Origin: Acidithiobacillus sp.
GTDB taxonomy: Bacteria > Pseudomonadota > Gammaproteobacteria > Acidithiobacillales > Acidithiobacillaceae
NCBI RefSeq assembly: GCF_027322205.1
Contig: NZ_DAHVHY010000018.1
Coordinates: 1-34,409, forward strand
DNA length: 34,409 bases
Direction of reading: 5' to 3'
The notes under the pieces are model-generated. The model ran no database searches and had not been told where the DNA came from. It saw only the letters and a list, made by a program, of their open reading frames with translations. A program made the position numbers and the translations under genes. Shown in pieces: positions 23,467 through 30,515 of the stretch (positions are counted from its first letter, which is position 1; the number at the start of each line of letters is the position of its first letter).

Positions 23467-25806
23467 ATGAACAAAGCCAATAAACGCCTTTTGAGACAAA
23501 GCCTGTTGTTAATGGCGACAGGATTTCTGGGTAGCTCGCTGCAGCCGGTGGACGCGGCTACGCCTACCACGGCGACCCCGCATCCGGCAAAGAAAGTCTA
23601 CAAGATTAAGTCGGTTTCTAAGAATTTGCTGAGAATCGTCGAGAAAGCGGCGCTTACCCAGGTCAAACCCGTCTATGGTGCTGAAACCGCACTCATCCCC
23701 CAAAAGTTTCTGGAGGGTCAGGAGTCTACGCAAAATGCCTCTACCATTCTGAGTTTTGTACCTGGGGTCAATGCTACCAGCACCAATCCCATCGGGGTTA
23801 AGACGCACATTTCGGTGCGTGGCTTCTCCCAAACGCAGGTGGGCTATACCTTTGATAACTTGCCCATTGCTGATCTGTTCAACGGTGGCTTGTCCGGCGG
23901 AAATAATAATTATGCAGACTTGACGAATCTCATCCCGGTCACCCTGGGTGAGACCTCAGGTGTCCGGGTGACTTACGGTACACCGGCTCCGGATATCAAC
24001 GCCATCGGGGCTATCGGCGGAAATATTGATTATCTTCCGAAGATTCCGTCGGCAAAACGTTACGAGTCGGTATTTGCTGGTTTTGGTTCTTTTAACACGC
24101 GCAGCTATGGTGCTGAGGTCAACACTGGCGTAAGTCCTGGCTATGGTAATCTCCTGCTGAGATTCTCTTCGCGGCAGACCGCAGGCTACCTGGACCACAG
24201 TCCTGATCGCGAGTACTCCTACTATGCGGCCTATGATTTGCCGCAAATTTCGCCGACCTCAAAATGGTCAGTCATATTTTTGCTGAATAAAAACCAAGGT
24301 GCCACCGCCGCGCGAATGCCGACCGCGCTGTTGCAGCAGTATGGACCTTATTATCAGTGGCCACTGTCTTTCACCTACGCGAATAGCACGGCGGAACACA
24401 TGATGGCTATTGTGCAGAATAAAACGCTTATATCTTCTCACGCTGTTTTTGGTGTCAAGGGATTTTATGCCTACACCAACTCCAATCGTTTGGAATATGT
24501 GAATCCCAGTGCCAATTCGCCTTACAACAGTTTTGTCACTTTTTATCTGAACCCGGCACAAACCGTCTGCCAGTATTCGGGGAATGATTTTGCCGGTAAC
24601 AATTCTGCGGCATGTCAGGCGCAAACTATTAACGGGGATAATTATCACAGTTATAGCTATACCACAAATACTTTCGGGTTTAATCCTTCTGTCGAGTGGC
24701 TCAGTCATTATGTGGACTTGAAAGCTGGAGGGCTGGGCGCGGTCTCTCTGTATCATTCTCGGGACTATGTTTACGGAAGCCCGAATGTCCCCGAAGTGGC
24801 CGGTTACAATAACCTCTGGAATGAGCACGCATGGCGTCTGTACGGTAAGCTCTATGCGCAAGCCAAAATCAAGCTGACGCGCTCTTTGGCGATTACCCCT
24901 GGTCTGAAATATGAGACGGTAAGCACGCATATCAATGATGTACCGGGGTACTACTACACCGTAGGTGCCAGCAGTGGCCGCTCTTACAGTGAGGTGAGTC
25001 CATACGCCGGCATCCAGTATAAGCCGATAAAAGCGGTAACGCTGTATGCCAACTATGCGGTCGGGTACAAGTATCCGAACATCACTGCATTTTATGCGGC
25101 TGATAGTAATGCCACCTCGACATCGCCATCGACGCCGGTGACGATAAAACCGGAGCAAGTCAACACGTACCAGTTTGGGGCGGCTTACAAACATGATGGC
25201 CTTGATGCGAGCATTTCTTTCTATCGCTCAGACTTCGCACATACGTTCAGTTCCTACTATGATACAACAACAGGGCTGACTTATGAGTACAATATCGGTT
25301 CTTCATCGTATCAGGGCATTAACATTGCCACTGCTTACGCGCTAGATAATTATATATCGCTTTATGGGAACTACTCGCTTCAGGCGGCGCATTACACCTC
25401 AAACTCGTCAAGCGCCTATGGAGTTGCCACCAGCATTGGAGAGCCGCGGGCCAATACCCCGACTTACCTTGCGGGTATGGGGATAGAAGGGCATTACATG
25501 GGTACGCGCGCCCGGTTGTACGGCAATCTGGTCGGCCCGCAATATATTGAGGCCAGTACGGGTGCACCAACTTCCATCAGTATGCCCGCCTATGCGACCA
25601 TGAACTTCAATCTTGCGCATACCTTTCGGATACATCAGTACGGATTCAAAAATGTGACGCTCAGCCTGAGTGGAGTGAATCTCCTGAACTCCGAAGCCTC
25701 GGTGCTGGAAAAGCAGTTCCCTTATATCAATCAGCCCGGCAACTATTTAGAAGCGGAGCCGATGATGCCGCGCTCCTTCTTCGGAACCGTAAAAATGGTT
25801 TTTTAG
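23467..25806 (+). CDS. TonB-dependent outer-membrane receptor
   Basis: The 779-residue protein has a Sec signal peptide (about 1-30, ending PVDAA) and a plug domain (about 65-200) with ILSFVPGVNATSTNP, ISVRGFSQTQVGYTFDNLP and IGAIGGNIDY. A long Tyr/Ser/Asn-rich 22-strand barrel follows, ending with the aromatic FFGTVKMVF. A clear TonB box is not obvious: the region after the signal peptide reads KKVYKIKSVS. It would import a large or scarce nutrient using the TonB-ExbBD encoded at 4818-6807. Its sigma-54 promoter with NtrC-type boxes and its position among nucleobase degradation genes suggest nucleosides, nucleobases or derived compounds rather than siderophores. This is an inference; the substrate cannot be read from sequence. 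Base composition is visibly lower in G+C than the flanking genes. Confidence 0.9.
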   Translation: MNKANKRLLRQSLLLMATGFLGSSLQPVDAATPTTATPHPAKKVYKIKSVSKNLLRIVEKAALTQVKPVYGAETALIPQKFLEGQESTQNASTILSFVPGVNATSTNPIGVKTHISVRGFSQTQVGYTFDNLPIADLFNGGLSGGNNNYADLTNLIPVTLGETSGVRVTYGTPAPDINAIGAIGGNIDYLPKIPSAKRYESVFAGFGSFNTRSYGAEVNTGVSPGYGNLLLRFSSRQTAGYLDHSPDREYSYYAAYDLPQISPTSKWSVIFLLNKNQGATAARMPTALLQQYGPYYQWPLSFTYANSTAEHMMAIVQNKTLISSHAVFGVKGFYAYTNSNRLEYVNPSANSPYNSFVTFYLNPAQTVCQYSGNDFAGNNSAACQAQTINGDNYHSYSYTTNTFGFNPSVEWLSHYVDLKAGGLGAVSLYHSRDYVYGSPNVPEVAGYNNLWNEHAWRLYGKLYAQAKIKLTRSLAITPGLKYETVSTHINDVPGYYYTVGASSGRSYSEVSPYAGIQYKPIKAVTLYANYAVGYKYPNITAFYAADSNATSTSPSTPVTIKPEQVNTYQFGAAYKHDGLDASISFYRSDFAHTFSSYYDTTTGLTYEYNIGSSSYQGINIATAYALDNYISLYGNYSLQAAHYTSNSSSAYGVATSIGEPRANTPTYLAGMGIEGHYMGTRARLYGNLVGPQYIEASTGAPTSISMPAYATMNFNLAHTFRIHQYGFKNVTLSLSGVNLLNSEASVLEKQFPYINQPGNYLEAEPMMPRSFFGTVKMVF

Positions 25807-25810
25807 GGTA

Positions 25811-25863
25811 AAAACTCAGCGTGATGCCGCAGGTTGGTTGTCGGAGCATCACTCAAGTTTTTT
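25811..25863. terminator. Bidirectional terminator between receptor and XRE genes
   Basis: GTGATGCCG (25821-25829) pairs with CGG-A-GCATCAC (25842-25852), with one bulged A and a 12-base loop. On the + strand TTTTTT follows at 25858-25863. On the - strand the hairpin is followed by TTTTT (complement of AAAAA near 25810-25814). Convergent genes on both sides fit a shared terminator. Confidence 0.62.
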
Positions 25864-25884
25864 ACGCGCTGGGATTGACGGTGG

Positions 25885-26442
25885 TCAGAAGCTGGGGGGT
25901 GAGTTGGCGCTGACTATTTCACAGATTTCATGCCCCGCATTGACGAAGCGATGCGGGAGCTGACTATCGAAGTAGTATCCATCACCGGGAGAAAGGCTTT
26001 GCACCTTGTCACCAATGGTCAGTTGAATCGTGCCCCGGACGATGATGCCACCCTCTTCACCGTTATGGCGCAGCATGGCTTCACCGGTATCGGCGCCCGG
26101 CTCATAATATTCGTGCATGATCTGCATGGCCCGGCCTTTGGATCGGCGCCCTAAAAGTTTCATGATGATTTTGGGATCCATGGCGATATCGGGCAGTTCG
26201 TCGGCACGGAAAAAAACTTCATCGGAAGGTACCAAGTCCAAGGTAAAGAACTCGGCAATGGACATGGGAATGCCATCAAGAATTTTTTTAAGCGAGCTGA
26301 TAGAAGGGCTGACCCGATTTTGTTCAATCAGGGATATGGCACCGTTAGTAACGCCGGCGCGCCGGGATAACTCGCGCTGGGTCAGGCCGTAAATTTTGCG
26401 CACCAACAGAAGACGGTGGCCAATGTCATCGCTATTGCTCAT
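25885..26442 (-). CDS. XRE-cupin transcriptional regulator
   Basis: From the ATG at 26442 the protein has 185 residues. It has an N-terminal XRE helix-turn-helix (about 5-60: LLLVRKIYGLTQRELSRRAG, VTNGAISLIEQNRVSPSISS) and a C-terminal cupin domain (about 105-180: MLRHNGEEGGIIVRG, LSPGDGYYFDSQLPHRFVN). The PuuR-like combination usually senses small metabolites, often amines or amino acids. An ATG at 26475 would add MWKPYPFGFLP, but a TATAAT lies directly over that codon, so the downstream start is preferred. The perfect tandem repeat just upstream (26477-26528) is the likely operator. The aminotransferase gene behind it on the same strand may be the regulated target. Neither start has a good ribosome-binding site. 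Confidence 0.85.
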   Translation of the reverse strand: MSNSDDIGHRLLLVRKIYGLTQRELSRRAGVTNGAISLIEQNRVSPSISSLKKILDGIPMSIAEFFTLDLVPSDEVFFRADELPDIAMDPKIIMKLLGRRSKGRAMQIMHEYYEPGADTGEAMLRHNGEEGGIIVRGTIQLTIGDKVQSLSPGDGYYFDSQLPHRFVNAGHEICEIVSANSPPSF

Positions 26443-26476
26443 GGGTAAGAATCCAAATGGATAGGGTTTCCACATT

Positions 26477-26528
26477 ATAGATAATCCGAGAAATGATGCA
26501 AAATAGATAATCCGAGAAATGATGCAAA
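26477..26528. repeat. Two perfect tandem 26-bp repeats, probable operator
   Basis: Bases 26477-26502 and 26503-26528 are identical 26-mers beginning ATAGATAATCCGAG and ending GATGCAAA. The pair sits immediately upstream of the XRE-cupin gene. On the minus strand each unit offers a TTGCAT and an AT-rich TATCTAT, so promoter and operator probably overlap. Two adjacent copies suit cooperative binding of two dimers. Confidence 0.8.
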
Positions 26529-26558
26529 AAAGGCGGTGAGTTCCGGGGTGTGTTGTCC

Positions 26559-27884
26559 TTAGCGTAAATTGCCGATGACGTTGCGGAGTATGTCGGCGAT
26601 TTCGTCGATTGCGTCCCTTTGAATAATCAGGGGAGGAGATAAGGCAATGGTGTCACCTGTCGTGCGAATCAGCAGACCCTTGTCGAAAGCGCTTTGCAAG
26701 GCGGCCATGCCACGTGCGCCAAAGGCATCGGGAAGGCTTTCCAGATCGATGGCGGCCATCATGCCGATGTTGCGGATATCGATAACTTTGGGTAATTCAT
26801 GCAGGCTGTGAATGGCTTTTTCAAAGTAGGGTGCCAGTTCTGCGCCGCGGGTCAGAAGCCCCTCTTGTTCGTAAATGTCCAGGGCGGCCAGAGCCGCCGC
26901 ACAGGCCAGGGGGTGACCCGAATACGTATAGCCGTGAAAGAGTTCGATGCCACGATCGCTGCCCTGCATAAAGGCCTGATAAATGGCGTCACTGACGAAG
27001 ACGGCCCCCATGGGAACGGCGGCATTGGTCAGCCCCTTGGCGGTGGTCAGGAGATCGGGAGTGACGCTGAAATAATCCGTGGCGAAAGGGGTCCCCAAAC
27101 GGCCGAAGCCAGTAATGACTTCGTCAAAAATCAGCAAGAGACCATGTGTATCACAGGCTTCACGCAGTTGCCGCAGATAATCCCGGTGAGGAACGATGAC
27201 TCCAGCAGACCCCGCAACCGGTTCAACAATGACGGCCGCGATGCGCTCGGCACCATGGCGCCGGACAATTTCGTCCAGAGCAAGGGCGGGGTCTTCTCCC
27301 CACTCTGGCAGCCCCTGGTCGAAGCGATTGCGGCTTTGATCCAGGGTGTGGGGTAAAAAATCCGCTTCCAGCAGCGGTCCGAACGCTTCCTTGTTGCGCG
27401 GTAGGCCACCGACACTGAGCCCGCCGAAACCGACACCGTGATAAGCCTTCTCGCGGCCAATAAAGAGCGTGCGCTCCGGTTCGCCCCGGTTGAAGTGGTA
27501 GGCGCGCGCGATTTTTAAGGCCGTATCCGCAGATTCGGATCCGGAGTTGGTGAAAAAAACATGATTCAGGGCAGAGGGCATCCACTGGATCAGGCGCTTC
27601 GCCAGAGTGAAGACCAGGGGATGGCCTATCTGAAAAGTGGGCGCGAAATCCATTTCCGCGGCTTGTTGGGCAATGGCCGCGCTGATTTCCGGGCGACAGT
27701 GTCCGGCATTGACACACCAGAGGCCGGCGGTGCCGTCCAAAATGGGACGTTCATCTGGTGTCCAGTAATACATGCCTCGCGCCCGGCTCAGGAGCCGGGG
27801 TTGTTGGAGAAAAGCACGATTTGCCGTGAAAGGCAGCCAGCAGGCGGGGTTAGCAAGTGGTGCGGTTTTAGTCAGTTCGTCCAT
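26559..27884 (-). CDS. Class III aminotransferase, beta-alanine:pyruvate type
   Basis: The 441-residue PLP enzyme matches omega-amino acid:pyruvate transaminases: GMYYWTPDERPILDGTAGLW, CVNAGHCRPEI, FAPTFQIGHPL, FTNSGSESADTALK (115-118 GSES), LIFDEVITGFGRLG (D254) and TTAKGLTNAAVPMGA (PLP lysine K283). It would convert beta-alanine, or 3-aminoisobutyrate, released by the neighbouring ureidopropionase to malonate (or methylmalonate) semialdehyde. It is transcribed divergently from the pyrimidine operon, from its own sigma-54-like promoter. No semialdehyde dehydrogenase is in the window. The ATG at 27884 has a weak ribosome-binding site. Confidence 0.87.
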   Translation of the reverse strand: MDELTKTAPLANPACWLPFTANRAFLQQPRLLSRARGMYYWTPDERPILDGTAGLWCVNAGHCRPEISAAIAQQAAEMDFAPTFQIGHPLVFTLAKRLIQWMPSALNHVFFTNSGSESADTALKIARAYHFNRGEPERTLFIGREKAYHGVGFGGLSVGGLPRNKEAFGPLLEADFLPHTLDQSRNRFDQGLPEWGEDPALALDEIVRRHGAERIAAVIVEPVAGSAGVIVPHRDYLRQLREACDTHGLLLIFDEVITGFGRLGTPFATDYFSVTPDLLTTAKGLTNAAVPMGAVFVSDAIYQAFMQGSDRGIELFHGYTYSGHPLACAAALAALDIYEQEGLLTRGAELAPYFEKAIHSLHELPKVIDIRNIGMMAAIDLESLPDAFGARGMAALQSAFDKGLLIRTTGDTIALSPPLIIQRDAIDEIADILRNVIGNLR

Positions 27885-27930
27885 GGTCTATCCAAGTGAG
27901 GTGGAGCGGCTTAGGGTGTTGACGATATTA

Positions 27931-27946
27931 GGCAAAATTCATGCCT
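27931..27946 (-). promoter_or_regulatory. Sigma-54 promoter of the aminotransferase gene
   Basis: Read on the minus strand the sequence is AGGCATGAATTTTGCC: GG and GC at sigma-54 spacing, TTGC complete, with only the first T of TGGCA replaced by A. Transcription would start near 27920, 36 bases before the ATG. Confidence 0.65.
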
Positions 27947-28019
27947 TAATAGAGGACGACGCAAGTATCTATTGCAGTACTGCACATTGGGCGACCATAC
28001 ATTGTTGATTATAATATTC

Positions 28020-28036
28020 CGCACCATGTTGGTGCA
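28020..28036. promoter_or_regulatory. NtrC-type box, near-perfect
   Basis: CGCACCATGTTGGTGCA matches TGCACCA-N3-TGGTGCA at all but the first position. It is the best NtrC box in the window and lies between the two divergent sigma-54 promoters, about 109 bases from the minus start and 218 from the plus start. Confidence 0.78.
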
Positions 28037-28050
28037 ACAAGGGGTGCGGC

Positions 28051-28067
28051 TGCTTTTTGTTGGTGCA
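28051..28067. promoter_or_regulatory. Second NtrC-type box
   Basis: TGCTTTTTGTTGGTGCA has a perfect right half (TGGTGCA) and a weak left half (TGC only). Its centre is 31 bases from the strong box at 28020-28036, the pairing distance also seen at the other two control regions. Confidence 0.5.
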
Positions 28068-28218
28068 TTACGGCACTTGGTTGATGAATAAAATGTTCAC
28101 GTTATGCCTATGGGCTGTTTGCCAGGTGAGTATCTGCCAAGGTATTAATGTAATATTAACCATTGAAAACAGTGCAATATACATGTTTTATTGATTGCCT
28201 CTGTAGCTTTGCCAACCT

Positions 28219-28234
28219 TGGCATACGCATTGCA
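28219..28234 (+). promoter_or_regulatory. Sigma-54 promoter of the pyrimidine degradation operon
   Basis: TGGCATACGCATTGCA is a complete match to TGGCAYR-N4-TTGCW. Transcription would begin near 28246, giving a leader of about 59 bases before the ureidopropionase ATG at 28305. Confidence 0.82.
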
Positions 28235-28304
28235 TGATTATTTTAGAAAGCTATTGGCCGTTATTTACACCAGGAATCATCTTAGCCTCTCAGGAAGGTC
28301 AGCC

Positions 28305-29174
28305 ATGAGCCAAATTGTTCGTACCGCCCTCATTCAAGCCGCGCAAACGGCGGAGGCCGAATCACTGTCACCGGCACAAATCAAGGAAGAAATGATCGCC
28401 CGCCACCTGCAACACATCGCGGCGGCGGCGGCGCAGGGGGCACAAATATTATGTATGCAGGAACTGTTTTATGGACCGTATTTTTGCCCAAGTCAGGATA
28501 CTCGCTGGTATGGTTTGACCGAGGAAGTCCCCAATGGCCCGACGATCCGTCTGATGCAGGAGCTTGCCCAGAAGCATCAGATGGTGATCGTCGTGCCGGT
28601 GTATGAGCGGGAAATGGCCGGAGTTTATTACAACACGGCGGCGGTGATCGATGCCGATGGCAGTTATCTCGGCAAGTACCGCAAGACCCACATTCCCCAG
28701 GTGCAGGGTTTCTGGGAGAAGTTTTTTTTCCGGCCCGGCAATCTCGGATATCCGGTTTTTCAGACGGTTTACGCGAAAATCGGTGTGTATATCTGTTATG
28801 ACCGTCATTTCCCGGAGGGTGCCCGGGCTTTGGGCCTGAACGGGGCGGAAATCGTGCTGAATCCTTCGGCGACGGTGGCCGGTTTGTCCGAGTATCTCTG
28901 GACGCTGGAGCAACCGGCGCATGCCGCCGCCAATGGGTATTTTGTCGGCGCGATCAATCGCATCGGTACCGAAGCGCCGTGGAACATCGGCGAGTTTTAC
29001 GGGCAGAGCTATTTTGCCAATCCGCGTGGACAGATTATCGCCAAGGCGAGCCGCGATCAGGAAGAGGTGCTGGTCAGTGACCTGGATCTCGGGCAGATCG
29101 CGGAAGTGCGTGACCTCTGGCAGTTTTATCGGGATCGGCGGCCGGATATGTACGGCGATCTCTGTCGGCCATAG
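28305..29174 (+). CDS. Beta-ureidopropionase (N-carbamoyl-beta-alanine amidohydrolase)
   Basis: This 289-residue nitrilase-superfamily enzyme has the catalytic triad readable as E53 (CMQELFYGPYF), K127 (GKYRKTHIPQ) and C164 (VYICYDRHFPEGAR). It hydrolyses N-carbamoyl-beta-alanine to beta-alanine, CO2 and ammonia, the last step of reductive uracil breakdown. N-carbamoylputrescine amidase is the closest alternative, but the operon with preTA and dihydropyrimidinase decides for the pyrimidine role. The start was set at ATG 28305 with AGGAAGG upstream. Upstream in-frame codons lie within the sigma-54 control region and were excluded. It is the first gene of the operon. Confidence 0.9.
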   Translation: MSQIVRTALIQAAQTAEAESLSPAQIKEEMIARHLQHIAAAAAQGAQILCMQELFYGPYFCPSQDTRWYGLTEEVPNGPTIRLMQELAQKHQMVIVVPVYEREMAGVYYNTAAVIDADGSYLGKYRKTHIPQVQGFWEKFFFRPGNLGYPVFQTVYAKIGVYICYDRHFPEGARALGLNGAEIVLNPSATVAGLSEYLWTLEQPAHAAANGYFVGAINRIGTEAPWNIGEFYGQSYFANPRGQIIAKASRDQEEVLVSDLDLGQIAEVRDLWQFYRDRRPDMYGDLCRP

Positions 29175-29186
29175 GCAGAGGAAGCG

Positions 29187-30515
29187 ATGTCGTTATCTAC
29201 CGTAATACTCAGCCCGGAGTTGCTGGAAGCGCGCTTCCGTCCGCTGGAGGAGGTGCTTCCGGCGAGTGAAGCGCCAATGGAGGCGGAGCGTTGTTACTAC
29301 TGCCATGACGCCCCTTGCGTAACCGCTTGCCCGACGGATATCGACATTCCCGGCTTTATCCGGGCGATCGCCGTGGGGCAGCCCGCCCGGGCGGCAGAAC
29401 GTATCCTGCAGGCCAATCCGCTGGGAGGGTCCTGCGCGCGGGTCTGCCCCGTGGAATCCCTCTGCGAACAGTCCTGTGTGCGCCAGGGCGAGGAGGGGGG
29501 GCCGGTGCGTATTGGGCGCTTGCAGCGTCTGTCTATGGCGCAGGCGTCGCCTGACCTCTTTCCCGCGGCCACAGCAGAGGTGCGAGCGCAAAAAATCGCG
29601 GTAGTGGGCGCGGGTCCGGCCGGGCTTGCCGGTGCCTATTTGCTTGCTCGCGAGGGCTTTGCGGTGGATCTCTTCGAGGCACAAGCGCGGGCTGGCGGAC
29701 TCAATGAAAGTGGCATTGCCGCCTACAAGATGCTGGATGACGCGGCGCAGCACGAAGTCGCCCATCTGTTGACCGGGGATCGCATTCAGTTGCGCTGCGG
29801 TATGGCTTTGGGCCGGGATATCGCCCTCGCGCAATTGCGCAGCGACTATGACGCCGTTTTTCTGGCCCTCGGATTGCAGGGGCAGCATCGCCTTCAGATT
29901 CCTGGTGAAGATCTTGCCGGAGTGCTCCCCGCGGTGCCTTTTATCGCCCGGATGCGCCGGGGTGAACCTGTGCCGGTCGGACAAAAGGTGGCGGTGATCG
30001 GCGGGGGCATGACCGCCATGGATATCGCTGTGCAAATTCGCTTGTTGGGGGCCGAGGAGGTGCATCTGTGCTATCGCCGTGGTCCCGAGGCGATGGGCGC
30101 CAGCGCCAGGGAGCAGCAACTGGCCCGGGATCAGGGGGTCCTCATTCATCATTTCCGGCGCCCATTGCGGATTGAAGGAGAAGGTGGTGACTGTGTGGCG
30201 ATCTGGTTGCAGCCCACTGTATTGCAGGATGAGCGCTGCGTTGATCAGGGACAACCCCTGCGCTGGGCGGTAGATCAGGTATTTACGGCGATTGGCCAGC
30301 GTTTCAACCCGGAAGTCTGGGGTGAGGATGGCGCGTCCCTGCAGCTGGATGCGCACGGAAAAATTGCCGTAGATGCGGATTTTCGCACCAGTCTGCCGGG
30401 TGTTTGGGCGGCCGGTGATTGCGTGGGGCGCAGTGACGATCTGACCGTACATGCTGTTGCCGATGCTAAGCGGGCGGTGCTATCGATGCTTGGAGATTTG
30501 CGCCATGAAACCTGA
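29187..30515 (+). CDS. preT: Dihydropyrimidine dehydrogenase, NAD(P)H/FAD subunit PreT
   Basis: The 442-residue protein has an N-terminal domain for two [4Fe-4S] clusters (C36, C39, C44, C48 in CYYCHDAPCVTACP, and C83, C87, C93, C97 in GGSCARVCPVESLCEQSC). An FAD Rossmann motif (VVGAGPAGLAGAYLLAREGF, about 139-158), an NAD-binding motif (VAVIGGGMTAMD) and a closing WAAGDCVGRSDDLTVHAVAD follow. It passes electrons between NADH and PreA. This layout is the glutamate-synthase small-subunit type found in bacterial NAD-dependent dihydropyrimidine dehydrogenase. It overlaps preA by 11 bases, matching the two-subunit complex. Alone it could be read as a glutamate synthase beta subunit; preA next to it settles the call. 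Confidence 0.92.
   Translation: MSLSTVILSPELLEARFRPLEEVLPASEAPMEAERCYYCHDAPCVTACPTDIDIPGFIRAIAVGQPARAAERILQANPLGGSCARVCPVESLCEQSCVRQGEEGGPVRIGRLQRLSMAQASPDLFPAATAEVRAQKIAVVGAGPAGLAGAYLLAREGFAVDLFEAQARAGGLNESGIAAYKMLDDAAQHEVAHLLTGDRIQLRCGMALGRDIALAQLRSDYDAVFLALGLQGQHRLQIPGEDLAGVLPAVPFIARMRRGEPVPVGQKVAVIGGGMTAMDIAVQIRLLGAEEVHLCYRRGPEAMGASAREQQLARDQGVLIHHFRRPLRIEGEGGDCVAIWLQPTVLQDERCVDQGQPLRWAVDQVFTAIGQRFNPEVWGEDGASLQLDAHGKIAVDADFRTSLPGVWAAGDCVGRSDDLTVHAVADAKRAVLSMLGDLRHET

Larger units (their letters stand above)
27885..28304. other. Divergent regulatory region of the pyrimidine catabolic genes
   Basis: These 420 bases contain no convincing gene. They hold a minus-strand sigma-54 promoter (27931-27946), an imperfect IHF-like element (27998-28010, one mismatch), two NtrC-type boxes (28020-28036 and 28051-28067) and a plus-strand sigma-54 promoter (28219-28234). 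The stretch 28130-28200 is markedly AT-rich and includes TTAATGTAATATTAA. A ribosome-binding site AGGAAGG stands at 28292-28298. Confidence 0.8.

Noticed and set aside
27998-28010. IHF site between the divergent sigma-54 promoters
   Set aside because: TACATTGTTGATT has one mismatch to the consensus, and such matches are common in AT-rich DNA, so it is mentioned only within the region description.
29193-30452. Long antisense open frame (419 codons) over preT
   Set aside because: The plus-strand preT has complete cluster and FAD/NAD motifs; the antisense product has none and is a G+C-driven shadow. The same applies to 12081-13226 and 31942-32631.
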